From Flagellimonas allohymeniacidonis (GTDB lineage: Bacteria > Bacteroidota > Bacteroidia > Flavobacteriales > Flavobacteriaceae): 64,000 nucleotides of DNA. Position numbers and translations under genes: made by a program. The stretch is from assembly GCF_004296335.1 (NCBI RefSeq), contig NZ_SGIU01000002.1, positions 1,315,882 to 1,379,881 of the forward strand, given 5' to 3'. The first letter of the stretch is position 1. Each line of letters begins with the position of its first letter. This document shows positions 38,022 through 46,107 of this stretch, piece by piece. The notes beneath the pieces were generated by a model. The model was given only the letters and a program-made list of their open reading frames with translations. It was not told where the DNA came from and did not search any database.

Positions 38022-38080
38022 ACCCACAAAGGGTCAAATTCTCTTAAATATCCCTCACTTTTGCACTTTAAATTCAGAAA

Positions 38081-38986
38081 GTGAATATCCAAAATCGAAA
38101 GTGGTCCTATCTCTTTCTGCTTTCCATTATCTGGGGAAGCTCCTATATTCTGATCAAGAAGGGCCTTGAAGGATTCAGTCCCATTCAGCTAGGGGCCATA
38201 AGAGTAGTTTTGGCCGCACTTTTCCTGTTTATTATCGGATTCAAATCACTGCGGACCATTTCTAGAACTGAATGGCCATGGGTTGCTCTTTCTGGGTTTA
38301 TTGGCAGTTTTGTGCCGATGTTCCTTTTTGCTTTTGCAGAAACAGAGATTGGTAGTGGAATTGCCTCGATACTAAACTCGCTTGTCCCACTTTTCACCCT
38401 TTTTATTGGGTTGTTTGCTTTCGGAATTCACTTCTCCAAGAATCAGTTGCTGGGTGTGATTGTAGGGCTGATTGGTGCTGCTTTTTTAATTTTCTTCGGA
38501 AGCCAAATCAATCCGAACCAAAATTATTGGTATGCCAGCCTGGTGATTTTGGCCACCGTTTGCTATGCCTCCAATGCCAACATCATAAAAAGTAAATTGC
38601 AGAATGTATCTCCCATGGGTATCGCGGTGGGCAACTTTGCGGCCATTGTGGTTCCAGCACTTTTGATTTTGCCCTTCTCCGGATTCTTTTCCCAAGAAGT
38701 CACTTCGGGACCAAGATTTTGGAGTTCCTTGGGGTACGTTATCATTTTATGTATAATGGGAACTTGTGTAGCGAAGGTAATGTTCAACAAATTGGTGCAA
38801 ATGTCCTCAGCTGTTTTCTCCGTTTCGGTAACCTATCTAATCCCCATTGTTGGGATTTTTTGGGGAATATTGGATGGTGAGGCCTTTAAATTACAACAGT
38901 TATTTGCCTCTGCCATCATTCTGTTGGGAGTGTACTTGGTGAATAAAAAAAAGACGCCCAAAAAGGCGTCTTTTTCTAATTCTTAA
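38081..38986 (+). CDS. EamA/DMT-family transporter
   Basis: A 301-residue inner-membrane permease with ten predicted helices in two EamA repeats (about 8-140 and 150-290). The N-terminal IIWGSSYILIKKGLEGFSPIQLGAIRV and the second-repeat PIVGIFWGILDGEAF are typical of drug/metabolite transporters. The substrate is unknown. The start is GTG 38081. The last 12 codons contain the terminator hairpin, so the lysine-rich tail KKKTPKKASFSNS is encoded by it. Confidence 0.9.
   Translation: MNIQNRKWSYLFLLSIIWGSSYILIKKGLEGFSPIQLGAIRVVLAALFLFIIGFKSLRTISRTEWPWVALSGFIGSFVPMFLFAFAETEIGSGIASILNSLVPLFTLFIGLFAFGIHFSKNQLLGVIVGLIGAAFLIFFGSQINPNQNYWYASLVILATVCYASNANIIKSKLQNVSPMGIAVGNFAAIVVPALLILPFSGFFSQEVTSGPRFWSSLGYVIILCIMGTCVAKVMFNKLVQMSSAVFSVSVTYLIPIVGIFWGILDGEAFKLQQLFASAIILLGVYLVNKKKTPKKASFSNS
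38948..38977. terminator. Bidirectional terminator embedded in the EamA coding end
   Basis: Stem AAGACGCC/GGCGTCTT with A run before and T run after, inside the last codons of the EamA gene and 23 bp from the end of the convergent peptidase gene. Confidence 0.75.
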
Positions 38987-38994
38987 TGGAAATC

Positions 38995-41067
38995 TTATTC
39001 AAAATCAGCAGGTGAAACCCCATCGTTGACCTTGATTTCCTTTACGATGAAATCGAAGGTTTGGGGACCAGCTGTTTGGGTCAGTTTAAATGGAAATTTG
39101 ATTCCAGAGACTTCTTTGTAATCCGATAGTTGCAAGGTCTGGGTCATCTGTTGCCCTTGTACTTCCTGAACACTGACCTCTTGAAGCTTCAACCCTGTTT
39201 CTACATCATAGAAAGCCGATTTGCCATCGGTAATTTTCAGTTTGTACGCTTTTTTATCGCCAACCGCTTCAATTCCTTCAAGACTGATGTTTCCAGCGGC
39301 CAAAAAGTTCAACTCAGGAAAAGCTGCAGATTCTTCCTTGATTTTCTCAATTTCTTCTTCAGATAGGTCTTTGCGTTGTCCTTGGGCCACCATATAACCT
39401 TTATCGCCATCCAAAACCTGCTTTTGCATAGAATTACCCATGACTTTTATGTCTTGCATAAACTGGTCTTTAGCGGTCTTCTTCATCTCAAGCTCCAACT
39501 TCATCCCCTGCATTTCTGCTTCTGCAATCATGGCATAGGATTCTACACCTTCCAACTTTTCTTTGCCCCCAACGGCCTCAATGTATTTTTCCAGAATAGA
39601 GTTAGCGGTGATTCCTTCAGGGACGGCCACATCATAATTGGGCTTTTCTGTTTTACTGGCAAATACATCGTAATAGAGAGAGGGAACTTTTTTCCCATTG
39701 AATTCCAGTTTTTCAAGATTTTCTATTACATCACTTCCTTTGCCTGTGACCACAACACGGGAATTCGATGTGGAAAAGTGTTTTTGGGCCGCTTTTTGAA
39801 CATCCTCGGCAGTAATGGCATCGATGCGCTCCAAATAAGTTTTATAGAAATCCTTTGGAAGACCTTCGGTTTCTATGTTCAAAGCATAATTAGCTATGGT
39901 TTGCGGTTTTTCCAATGCCATCACGAAACTACCTGAGTATTTGGCTTTGGCATTTTTCAGTTCTTTTTCGGTAACTGGCTCTTTCATGATTTTGTCTATT
40001 TCACTCAAAATCTCAACGACCGAACTATCTGTAACCATATTGCGCACCTGTGCAGAGGCACTAAAACGCATAGGGCTGAACTTATTATCCCGTATGGCGG
40101 AATAAGATCCATAGGTATATCCTTTGTCCTCCCTTAGATTCATAAACAAACGGGCCTGAGATCCACCACCTAGAATTCTATTGGCCAAAAGCGCAGAAAG
40201 ATAGTCGTCATCCTTCATTTTAAGATTGGTAACATTCTGCACAGCAATCTCAGATTGAACCGCGTTGGGCATATCCACAAAATTTACCTGGGTATATTGC
40301 GCATCCGAAGGGTTTGAGTAGCTGAACGAAGGTGGTGTAGCCTTCGACCACGGAGTGAAGTATTCCGTGACCAACTCTTTGACCTTGTCAAACTCTACAT
40401 CACCAATAACCACCAAATAGGCGTTGGCAGGCACAAAATTGGCCCTGTAGTACTGTTCAATATCCGCTAGGGTCACCCTATTCACAGTTTCCTCGCTGGT
40501 AATCTCCCCAAAAGGGTGATTTTTGCCATAGGCCAAGGCCAGCTGCACGCGTGTTGCAATAGCGGAAACATCTTTTTCCTGGGATTTTAATCCCGTCAAA
40601 AGTTTTTCCTTTTCCTTATCAAACTCTTCTTGGGTGAAATTGGGATTCAAAGAGGCATCTGCCATCAATTCAAGAATTCTTGGAAAATACTTGGACAAAC
40701 AACTTGCAAAAGCACTTTGATCACCGATGTTTATGGTAGCACCCAAAAAGTCTACCTCTTCGTAAAAATCGTCCTTAGAAATGGATTTTGATCCCTTGCC
40801 CATTAAACTTGATGTTAAATCGGAAACTCCCGCTTTCTCACCTTGTAAAATTGGAGGGTTATCGAGTGTAAGTTGCATGGAAACCCTTGGTAGTTTATGG
40901 TTTTCCACTACCATGACTTTCAGCCCATTGTTCAACTCGAAACGAGTTGGTTCTTGTAAATTGATTTCAGGTGCAGGACCTGGCTCTGGTTTTTTGCTAC
41001 GGTCGATTTGTGCGAAGGTTACCGTTACCATTAGGCACAGCAGACCGGAAAGAATATACTTTTTCAT
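38995..41067 (-). CDS. Non-catalytic M16 peptidase-like subunit fused to a LolA-like beta domain
   Basis: A 690-residue exported protein (signal peptide ending VTFAQ). Residues 30-470 form two M16 domains, but the zinc motif HxxEH is absent: the site reads EKAGVSDLTSSLMGKGSKS. The second half keeps the RxxY-like features (EDKGYTYGSYSAI). Residues about 500-690 are an extra beta-rich domain (AVGGKEKLEGVESYAMIAEAEM, FYDVETGLKLQEVSVQE) like outer-membrane lipoprotein-sorting or DUF4292-type proteins. It starts 1 bp after the catalytic M16 gene, so the two likely form a heterodimer. The substrate is unknown. Confidence 0.85.
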   Translation of the reverse strand: MKKYILSGLLCLMVTVTFAQIDRSKKPEPGPAPEINLQEPTRFELNNGLKVMVVENHKLPRVSMQLTLDNPPILQGEKAGVSDLTSSLMGKGSKSISKDDFYEEVDFLGATINIGDQSAFASCLSKYFPRILELMADASLNPNFTQEEFDKEKEKLLTGLKSQEKDVSAIATRVQLALAYGKNHPFGEITSEETVNRVTLADIEQYYRANFVPANAYLVVIGDVEFDKVKELVTEYFTPWSKATPPSFSYSNPSDAQYTQVNFVDMPNAVQSEIAVQNVTNLKMKDDDYLSALLANRILGGGSQARLFMNLREDKGYTYGSYSAIRDNKFSPMRFSASAQVRNMVTDSSVVEILSEIDKIMKEPVTEKELKNAKAKYSGSFVMALEKPQTIANYALNIETEGLPKDFYKTYLERIDAITAEDVQKAAQKHFSTSNSRVVVTGKGSDVIENLEKLEFNGKKVPSLYYDVFASKTEKPNYDVAVPEGITANSILEKYIEAVGGKEKLEGVESYAMIAEAEMQGMKLELEMKKTAKDQFMQDIKVMGNSMQKQVLDGDKGYMVAQGQRKDLSEEEIEKIKEESAAFPELNFLAAGNISLEGIEAVGDKKAYKLKITDGKSAFYDVETGLKLQEVSVQEVQGQQMTQTLQLSDYKEVSGIKFPFKLTQTAGPQTFDFIVKEIKVNDGVSPADFE

Positions 41068-41068
41068 A

Positions 41069-42391
41069 TTAATTGGCATCTTTTTGTTCGGGCAAATACT
41101 CAAGTTCAACTCGTTGATTCACCTTCAGATATTTTTTTGCAACTTCCCTAATTTCCTCTCGGGTAATGGAACGATAAATATCAATTTCGGTATTGATGAG
41201 ATTCGTGTCGTTTTTTAGCATGTAGTTGTCGGCCAAGGAATTGGCTATCCCTTGAATGCTGCTGTTTGCGTTTACAAAGTTATTCTCGAACTTATTTTGG
41301 AGTTTTTGATAGTCCCTCTCGGAAATTAAGTCCATCTGTATTTTGAGAATTTCTTCGTCAATCTCTTTTTTGAGGTCCTGAATGGAATTTTCCCCAACAG
41401 GCAAGGCTCCAACAACATAGGAGCTATAGTCAACGGCCGAAATTGGAACAGAGAAAATCTGCAGCGCCATCTTTTTGTCATCTACCAACTTTTTATAGAG
41501 TTTTGAACTTTCTCCGTCACTCAGATACGTAGAGATCATATTGATGACATGAGCATCGCGTTCGGCTTGTCCTGGGGTTCTATAGGCCAATAAAATTGCT
41601 GGAATCTGAATGTTCGGATCGTTGTAGGAGGCTTGGATGGTTGTAGTGATGGGTTTTTCAATAACCTTGTTCCTTTTGATGTCCGCGCCTTTTGGGATGG
41701 GTCCAAAATAATCTTGGATCATTTTCTTGGTCTTTTCCGAATCAATATCTCCGGCAACCACCAAAACGGCATTATTGGGAACATAAAAGGTTTTGTTGAA
41801 ATTTTTGAAGTCATCCAGAGTGGCACTGGCCAAATGATCCAAGGAACCGATAACGCCCCAGCGATAGGGATGTTCGGAGTAAAGATTTTTCAGTAATTGC
41901 TCAAAAATGGCACCGTAAGGGGAATTGTCGGTACGCAACCTTCTTTCCTCCTGTACCACCTCTTTTTGTGTGTCCACTCCAACTTGACCGATGATGGGAT
42001 GCATCAATCGTTCAGATTCTAGCCATAAACCTGTTTCAAGACTGTTGGAGGGAAAGGTTTCATAGTAGTATGTCCTATCCAAAAAAGTGTTGGCATTTCC
42101 GCTTCCACCACTCGAAGCAACAATCTGGTCCCATTGGCCCCGTTCAATATTTTTGGTGCCCTCGAACAAAAGGTGCTCAAAAAAGTGCGCAAATCCGGTC
42201 TTTTCAGGATCTTCATCTTTTGAGCCTACAAGGTACATTACCGCTGTAGTCACTACGGGAGCTCCATTGTCTTGATGTAAAATAACGTGAAGGCCGTTGT
42301 CTAAATCATACTCTTCAAAAGCCACTTCCTGCGCATACAAAAAGTTTCCTATGATAAGCATGAAAAGACCTAAAAATAGTTTTCTTTTCAT
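41069..42391 (-). CDS. Catalytic M16 zinc metallopeptidase subunit
   Basis: A 440-residue exported M16 peptidase (signal peptide 1-20, ending FLYAQ). The inverted zinc motif HFFEH is at 69-73 with the distal Glu at 149 (VVQEERRLR). The second domain covers about 210-435. It is the size of one mitochondrial-processing-peptidase-like subunit, and is translated just before the non-catalytic partner. Together they probably degrade peptides in the periplasm. It is divergent from the DUF4199 gene. Confidence 0.92.
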   Translation of the reverse strand: MKRKLFLGLFMLIIGNFLYAQEVAFEEYDLDNGLHVILHQDNGAPVVTTAVMYLVGSKDEDPEKTGFAHFFEHLLFEGTKNIERGQWDQIVASSGGSGNANTFLDRTYYYETFPSNSLETGLWLESERLMHPIIGQVGVDTQKEVVQEERRLRTDNSPYGAIFEQLLKNLYSEHPYRWGVIGSLDHLASATLDDFKNFNKTFYVPNNAVLVVAGDIDSEKTKKMIQDYFGPIPKGADIKRNKVIEKPITTTIQASYNDPNIQIPAILLAYRTPGQAERDAHVINMISTYLSDGESSKLYKKLVDDKKMALQIFSVPISAVDYSSYVVGALPVGENSIQDLKKEIDEEILKIQMDLISERDYQKLQNKFENNFVNANSSIQGIANSLADNYMLKNDTNLINTEIDIYRSITREEIREVAKKYLKVNQRVELEYLPEQKDAN

Positions 42392-42569
42392 TACAAAAAT
42401 TTAAGAGTTAATATCGTTTTTCATTAGTACTGATTTTCTTTATGATGTTACACGAATATAGCGTAAAATTCAAGGGAATTTGGGTATTGTAAACAACTCT
42501 TTAACAAGAAAATATGGCAAATTCGCCAACATTCAGTAAATTAAAGGTCCATCCTGAAAAGCAATTACG

Positions 42570-43016
42570 ATGAAAAACCTAACCCTTCCCATTCGTTTTG
42601 GTATCGTTACCAGTGCGGTGCTTATGGCCTATTTTCTGATTCTTTCGCTCATGGGAAAGCATACCAATGTTTTTTTCAGCCTTTTTAATGGAGTGATAAC
42701 CGGGCTCGGAATTTATGAAACCATCAAGTATACCAAATTGAGGCAGGGGAAGGACTTCAACTATGGCAAAGGTTTCACCGCTGGAATTACCACAGGTTTT
42801 GTGGCCACACTCCTGTTTACCATTTTCTTTGCTTTTTATAGTACCGAGTTGGACAAAGATTTCCTCACGGAGCTTTCACAAGTATGGTCCAAGGATTATG
42901 CAAATTTTGAGGGAATTGTTTTCTTCACGGTTTCCATCATGGGTTTTGCCACCACGCTTGTTTTGACCCTCTCTTTTATGCAGCTCTTCAAAACCTCGAA
43001 CAATCCCAAAAAATAA
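42570..43016 (+). CDS. DUF4199 membrane protein
   Basis: A 148-residue protein with four transmembrane segments (about 10-27, 34-48, 70-92 and 118-140). The RQGKDFNYGKGFTAGITTGFVATLLFTIFFAFY stretch, split between two helices, is typical of DUF4199. The family is common in Bacteroidetes without known function. It precedes rplU, from which it is separated by 103 bp with a strong promoter. Confidence 0.85.
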   Translation: MKNLTLPIRFGIVTSAVLMAYFLILSLMGKHTNVFFSLFNGVITGLGIYETIKYTKLRQGKDFNYGKGFTAGITTGFVATLLFTIFFAFYSTELDKDFLTELSQVWSKDYANFEGIVFFTVSIMGFATTLVLTLSFMQLFKTSNNPKK

Positions 43017-43039
43017 CAATGGATTGGAGTAAATAATGC

Positions 43040-43069
43040 TTGTACATTAAGGATTTAGCAGTATATTTG
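43040..43069 (+). promoter_or_regulatory. Consensus Bacteroidetes promoter of rplU-rpmA (TTG-N19-TATATTTG)
   Basis: TTG at 43040-43042, a 19-bp spacer and TATATTTG at 43062-43069 match the published flavobacterial pattern in both boxes and spacing; 50 bp before the rplU ATG. Confidence 0.7.
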
Positions 43070-43119
43070 CACCCGCGAATTTCGATAAGCGACAAACATT
43101 AAATTTAATAAAACGCAGT

Positions 43120-43674
43120 ATGTACGCAATTGTAGAGATGGCAGGGCAGCAATTTAAAGTTGCAAAAGACCAAAAAGTGTACGTTCACCGTTTGCAGACC
43201 GAAGAGGGAAAAAAAGTAACCTTTGATAAGGTTCTCCTTTTGGACGACGGTGGGAACGTAACTGTTGGCGCCCCAGTCATAGAAGGTGCAGCCGTTGAGG
43301 CCAAAGTAGTAAAGCACTTGAAAGGTGATAAGGTAATTGTCTTCAAAAAGAAAAGACGTAAAGGGTATCGCAAGAAAAACGGTCATAGACAATATTTGAC
43401 TGAAATTGTTGTGGAAAGCATTGTTGCCAAAGGAGCTAAAAAAGCAGCACCTGCCAAAGCCAAGGCAGAAAAACCAGCAGAAGCTCCCAAGAAAGAAGCA
43501 AAGCCAAAAGCAAAAGCCAAAGTGGAGGAGGCGCCAAAGGCGGCACCAAAAAAAGCTGCTGAGGATTTGAGCTCAAAAACGGTTGCTGAATTAAAGGAAA
43601 TGGCAAAAGCCAAAGGAATATCTGGTATTTCTTCCATGAAGAAAGCAGATTTGATTGAGGCTTTAAGCAAATAA
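43120..43674 (+). CDS. rplU: Large ribosomal subunit protein bL21 with SAP-like C-terminal extension
   Basis: A 184-residue bL21, far longer than the about 103 of E. coli. Residues 1-103 are the L21 barrel ([39 protein letters not shown]). Then comes a low-complexity Ala/Lys/Pro/Glu segment (about 105-148) and a C-terminal SAP/Rho-N-like helix pair ([18 protein letters not shown] and [12 protein letters not shown]). The extension recurs in flavobacteria and may bind RNA at the ribosome surface. It is followed by rpmA after 26 bp. Confidence 0.95.
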   Translation: MYAIVEMAGQQFKVAKDQKVYVHRLQTEEGKKVTFDKVLLLDDGGNVTVGAPVIEGAAVEAKVVKHLKGDKVIVFKKKRRKGYRKKNGHRQYLTEIVVESIVAKGAKKAAPAKAKAEKPAEAPKKEAKPKAKAKVEEAPKAAPKKAAEDLSSKTVAELKEMAKAKGISGISSMKKADLIEALSK

Positions 43675-43700
43675 ATAGAAAGAACTAAAAAAGATATATC

Positions 43701-43961
43701 ATGGCACATAAGAAAGGTGTAGGTAGTTCGAAAAACGGTAGAGAGTCAGAATCGAAACGCTTGGGCGTGAAGATTTTTGGTGGACAAGCCGCTGTGGCTG
43801 GTAACATCATCGTTAGACAACGAGGGACCAAACACAATCCTGGTGAAAACGTATATGCCGGAAAAGACCATAGCTTACATGCCAGAATAGATGGTGTAGT
43901 AAGGTTTGAGAAGAAAGCTGGCGGAAAATCCTATGTTTCCGTTGACCCTTTCGAGGCATAA
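43701..43961 (+). CDS. rpmA: Large ribosomal subunit protein bL27
   Basis: An 86-residue bL27 of normal length, starting [20 protein letters not shown], with no cleaved N-terminal extension. The N-terminal tail reaches the peptidyl-transferase centre. It ends the rplU-rpmA operon, followed by a shared bidirectional terminator. Confidence 0.98.
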   Translation: MAHKKGVGSSKNGRESESKRLGVKIFGGQAAVAGNIIVRQRGTKHNPGENVYAGKDHSLHARIDGVVRFEKKAGGKSYVSVDPFEA

Positions 43962-43978
43962 GCATAAATAAGACTTTT

Positions 43979-44008
43979 AAAAAAGCCCACATTAATGTGG
44001 GCTTTTTT
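43979..44008. terminator. Bidirectional terminator after rpmA
   Basis: Stem GCCCACAT/ATGTGGGC with A and T runs on the two sides; serves rpmA and the convergent DUF1569 gene. Confidence 0.88.
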
Positions 44009-44013
44009 GTTGC

Positions 44014-44553
44014 TTAATTTTTTAGAATATCCCTGACAATTTTCAGATGGTGGTCGGTATGAATTTTAAGAAAGCGCTTGGTCTGTCCTTTGTCAATCAC
44101 ATTGAAATAGGGGTGCTTGAAGTGAACTTTTTTATCTAATCGCTCAATTCTTTTAAGATTTTTTCTAGCTTCTTCCATTTGTAGATAAAGACTATCGGTT
44201 GATATGGTCTTCGGAGGGCGAACCAATTGAGGAGATTCGGCCACCCCTCTTGGGAATGCACCCATAGTGAAAACCACCATCCTTGAAAAGTTAAAGTTGG
44301 AACGGTATGTATTTGGATTTGATGCTTCCAAGGCTTCGCAAATATGATTAATCGTTTTTAGGCTATGATCTAAGTGCCATGCTACGTCAACCTCGGACAC
44401 TTCCATATTTCGTTTTGCTCTTTCGGGGATATAGTTGATGATATCCGAAAACTGCGCATCCAAAAACTGAGGTCCAGGGTCAGAATTTCGTATCAAAATA
44501 AAAGTAGTTGTAAGAAGAGCTAAAGCTACCAAAAAATACCGGATTTTTTTCAT
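44014..44553 (-). CDS. DUF1569/DinB-superfamily exported or membrane-anchored protein
   Basis: A 179-residue protein with an N-terminal hydrophobic segment (MKKIRYFLVALALLTTTFILI), probably an anchor. The rest is a four-helix DinB-like fold with conserved His positions: VAWHLDHSLKTINHICEAL, KHPYFNVIDKGQTKRFLKIHTDHHLKIV. DinB-type proteins bind a metal through three His and some act as thiol-dependent transferases; no activity is known here. ATG 44553 is preferred to a TTG three codons upstream. It runs in the same direction as the SRPBCC and SDR genes. Confidence 0.78.
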   Translation of the reverse strand: MKKIRYFLVALALLTTTFILIRNSDPGPQFLDAQFSDIINYIPERAKRNMEVSEVDVAWHLDHSLKTINHICEALEASNPNTYRSNFNFSRMVVFTMGAFPRGVAESPQLVRPPKTISTDSLYLQMEEARKNLKRIERLDKKVHFKHPYFNVIDKGQTKRFLKIHTDHHLKIVRDILKN

Positions 44554-44570
44554 GGGTGACAAGCTAACGA

Positions 44571-45134
44571 TTAAATCGCCTCAGCTTTTTCCCTAATCTT
44601 TTCCAACCAAATTTGATGAAGTTTTTCCAACTTTCTGGGCTGAAAGGTCTTTTCCAAAAAAGTGAGGAAACCGTGTTGGGATTCTTCGGTTATCAGTTTG
44701 CACCCATCCTGGGTCGGAATGATAAGCCAAGCATGATAGCCTTTGATACTTTTTTTGATGGACACCCAACTTAGTCTTGAGTAGGGCTCAAACTCCTGAA
44801 TGGTGGATTCAAAATCCAGCCCCATGGTTTTCCATTCAAATGTTGAATCTGCATCTAAAATTCCATTGTCAGGAGAGGCTACTTTGACATTAGATGCACC
44901 TTCATACCATTCAGGCCATGTTTCGGCCGCTAAAAGGATATTCCACACTGTTTCGGGAGTAGCTTTTATTTCTATTTCATTGTGTACAAAAAACCCGGCT
45001 TCTTCAGGAGTGTAAGCTTCTGGCCAATTGATTTGGCTTGGGTAGGGCTGACTTTCGGCAATCTTCTTTTTTGTAGAGGTACAAGATTGGATTGTGACTA
45101 CAAGTAGTGCTGTTAATAAAAGAACTTTTTTCAT
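44571..45134 (-). CDS. SRPBCC-family lipoprotein
   Basis: A 187-residue lipoprotein (lipobox TIQSC, C18) with a START/Bet v1-like domain: FFVHNEIEIKATPETVWNILL, AAETWPEWYEGASNVKV, FESTIQEFEPYSRLSWVS. Such domains hold hydrophobic ligands. An ATGA overlap joins it to the upstream SDR gene, so the start at 45134 is clear; a longer frame to 45200 lies inside the SDR gene. No ligand can be named. Confidence 0.82.
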   Translation of the reverse strand: MKKVLLLTALLVVTIQSCTSTKKKIAESQPYPSQINWPEAYTPEEAGFFVHNEIEIKATPETVWNILLAAETWPEWYEGASNVKVASPDNGILDADSTFEWKTMGLDFESTIQEFEPYSRLSWVSIKKSIKGYHAWLIIPTQDGCKLITEESQHGFLTFLEKTFQPRKLEKLHQIWLEKIREKAEAI

Positions 45135-45949
45135 GATGTAACTTTTTGATGTTGTGTCATGCCGCTCATGACCATTTTCATAATGCGGATCTTCCCCCAT
45201 CGGGGCACAGTTCGTAACCCCAAAATCAAGATTTTAGTCAGCCTGCCTGGAAATACGGTGGACTTCTTTCCTAAAGATTTTAGTATGGGCAGCACGACTT
45301 CCTTGGGAGTGAGCACATTGCCCATTTTCATGTTCGCAACTTGTGCAAAACCACTTGCAACTGGACCCGGCGCGGCTGCCAGAACATCCACATTGTAGGG
45401 CTTTAATTCGTGATATAAGCCTTCCCCAAGAGATTGTACATAAGCTTTTGTTGCTGCATAATTGGCCGCGTTGGGGACTCCCTGGAATCCTACAATGGAA
45501 CTCATCAAAATAATCCCTCCCCTTTTATTTTGGGCAAATTGCCTTGCAAAGTGATGGGTCAACATCATAAGGGCAAGCGTATTCACCTGAACCATTTCGA
45601 TTTCTTGATCAACATCCGACGCGATGAACTCGCCCGAAGTACCAAAACCTGCCGATGCGACGAATAGGCCAATTGGAATATCTCCAATACTGTTGATAAT
45701 ATGGGTGATACCTTCTGTGGATGCAAGGTCCGCAGTGATGCTATCCGTTACAATGCCCCATTGATCCTCCAATTGAATGGAAAGTTGGTTGAGGGCAAAT
45801 TCATTTCTTCCGTTAAGGATAAGATTGAAGCCAGCTTCGGCCAAACTACGGGAGATTTCTTGGCCAATGCCGGAAGAGGCACCGGTTATCAAGGCCCATG
45901 GTCCGTAATTATCCAATAATTGCTGTTTAAGATGATTTGAAAATCGCAT
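45131..45949 (-). CDS. Short-chain dehydrogenase/reductase
   Basis: A 272-residue classical SDR. The cofactor loop TGASSGIG is at 22-29, NAG-like ASAG near 98-101, and the active site S150/S151 with Y164 and K168 (YAATKAY). The C terminus has a helical stretch (LILGLRTVPRWGKIRIMKMVM) as in the DltE/YqjQ-like membrane-associated group. The substrate is unknown. It is coupled to the SRPBCC lipoprotein gene downstream, and both may follow the TonB receptor gene upstream. Confidence 0.88.
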   Translation of the reverse strand: MRFSNHLKQQLLDNYGPWALITGASSGIGQEISRSLAEAGFNLILNGRNEFALNQLSIQLEDQWGIVTDSITADLASTEGITHIINSIGDIPIGLFVASAGFGTSGEFIASDVDQEIEMVQVNTLALMMLTHHFARQFAQNKRGGIILMSSIVGFQGVPNAANYAATKAYVQSLGEGLYHELKPYNVDVLAAAPGPVASGFAQVANMKMGNVLTPKEVVLPILKSLGKKSTVFPGRLTKILILGLRTVPRWGKIRIMKMVMSGMTQHQKVTS

Positions 45950-45980
45950 AATTCTTTGTTTGAGTTAAATAGGCTTCCAG

Positions 45981-46001
45981 CCCCACCAAATAAAAGTGGG
46001 G
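45981..46001. repeat. Hairpin between the TonB receptor and SDR genes
   Basis: CCCCAC and GTGGGG invert around a nine-base A-rich loop; no T run follows on either strand. Possibly an mRNA-processing or attenuating structure in the 158-bp gap. Confidence 0.3.
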
Positions 46002-46107
46002 TAATTGGTCTTTCTCTTTTTGAAAATGATAGAGGAAGGCTTTGACTTCTTTTCCTCTGCTGCTCTTGTTTTGGAATTCCTTGCCATCTTGATCTTTTTC
46101 TCTAATT

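Noticed and set aside
43440..43560. Low-complexity GCA/AAA stretch in rplU as a tandem repeat
   Set aside because: It is the coding sequence of the Ala/Lys linker in bL21 with no fixed repeat unit.
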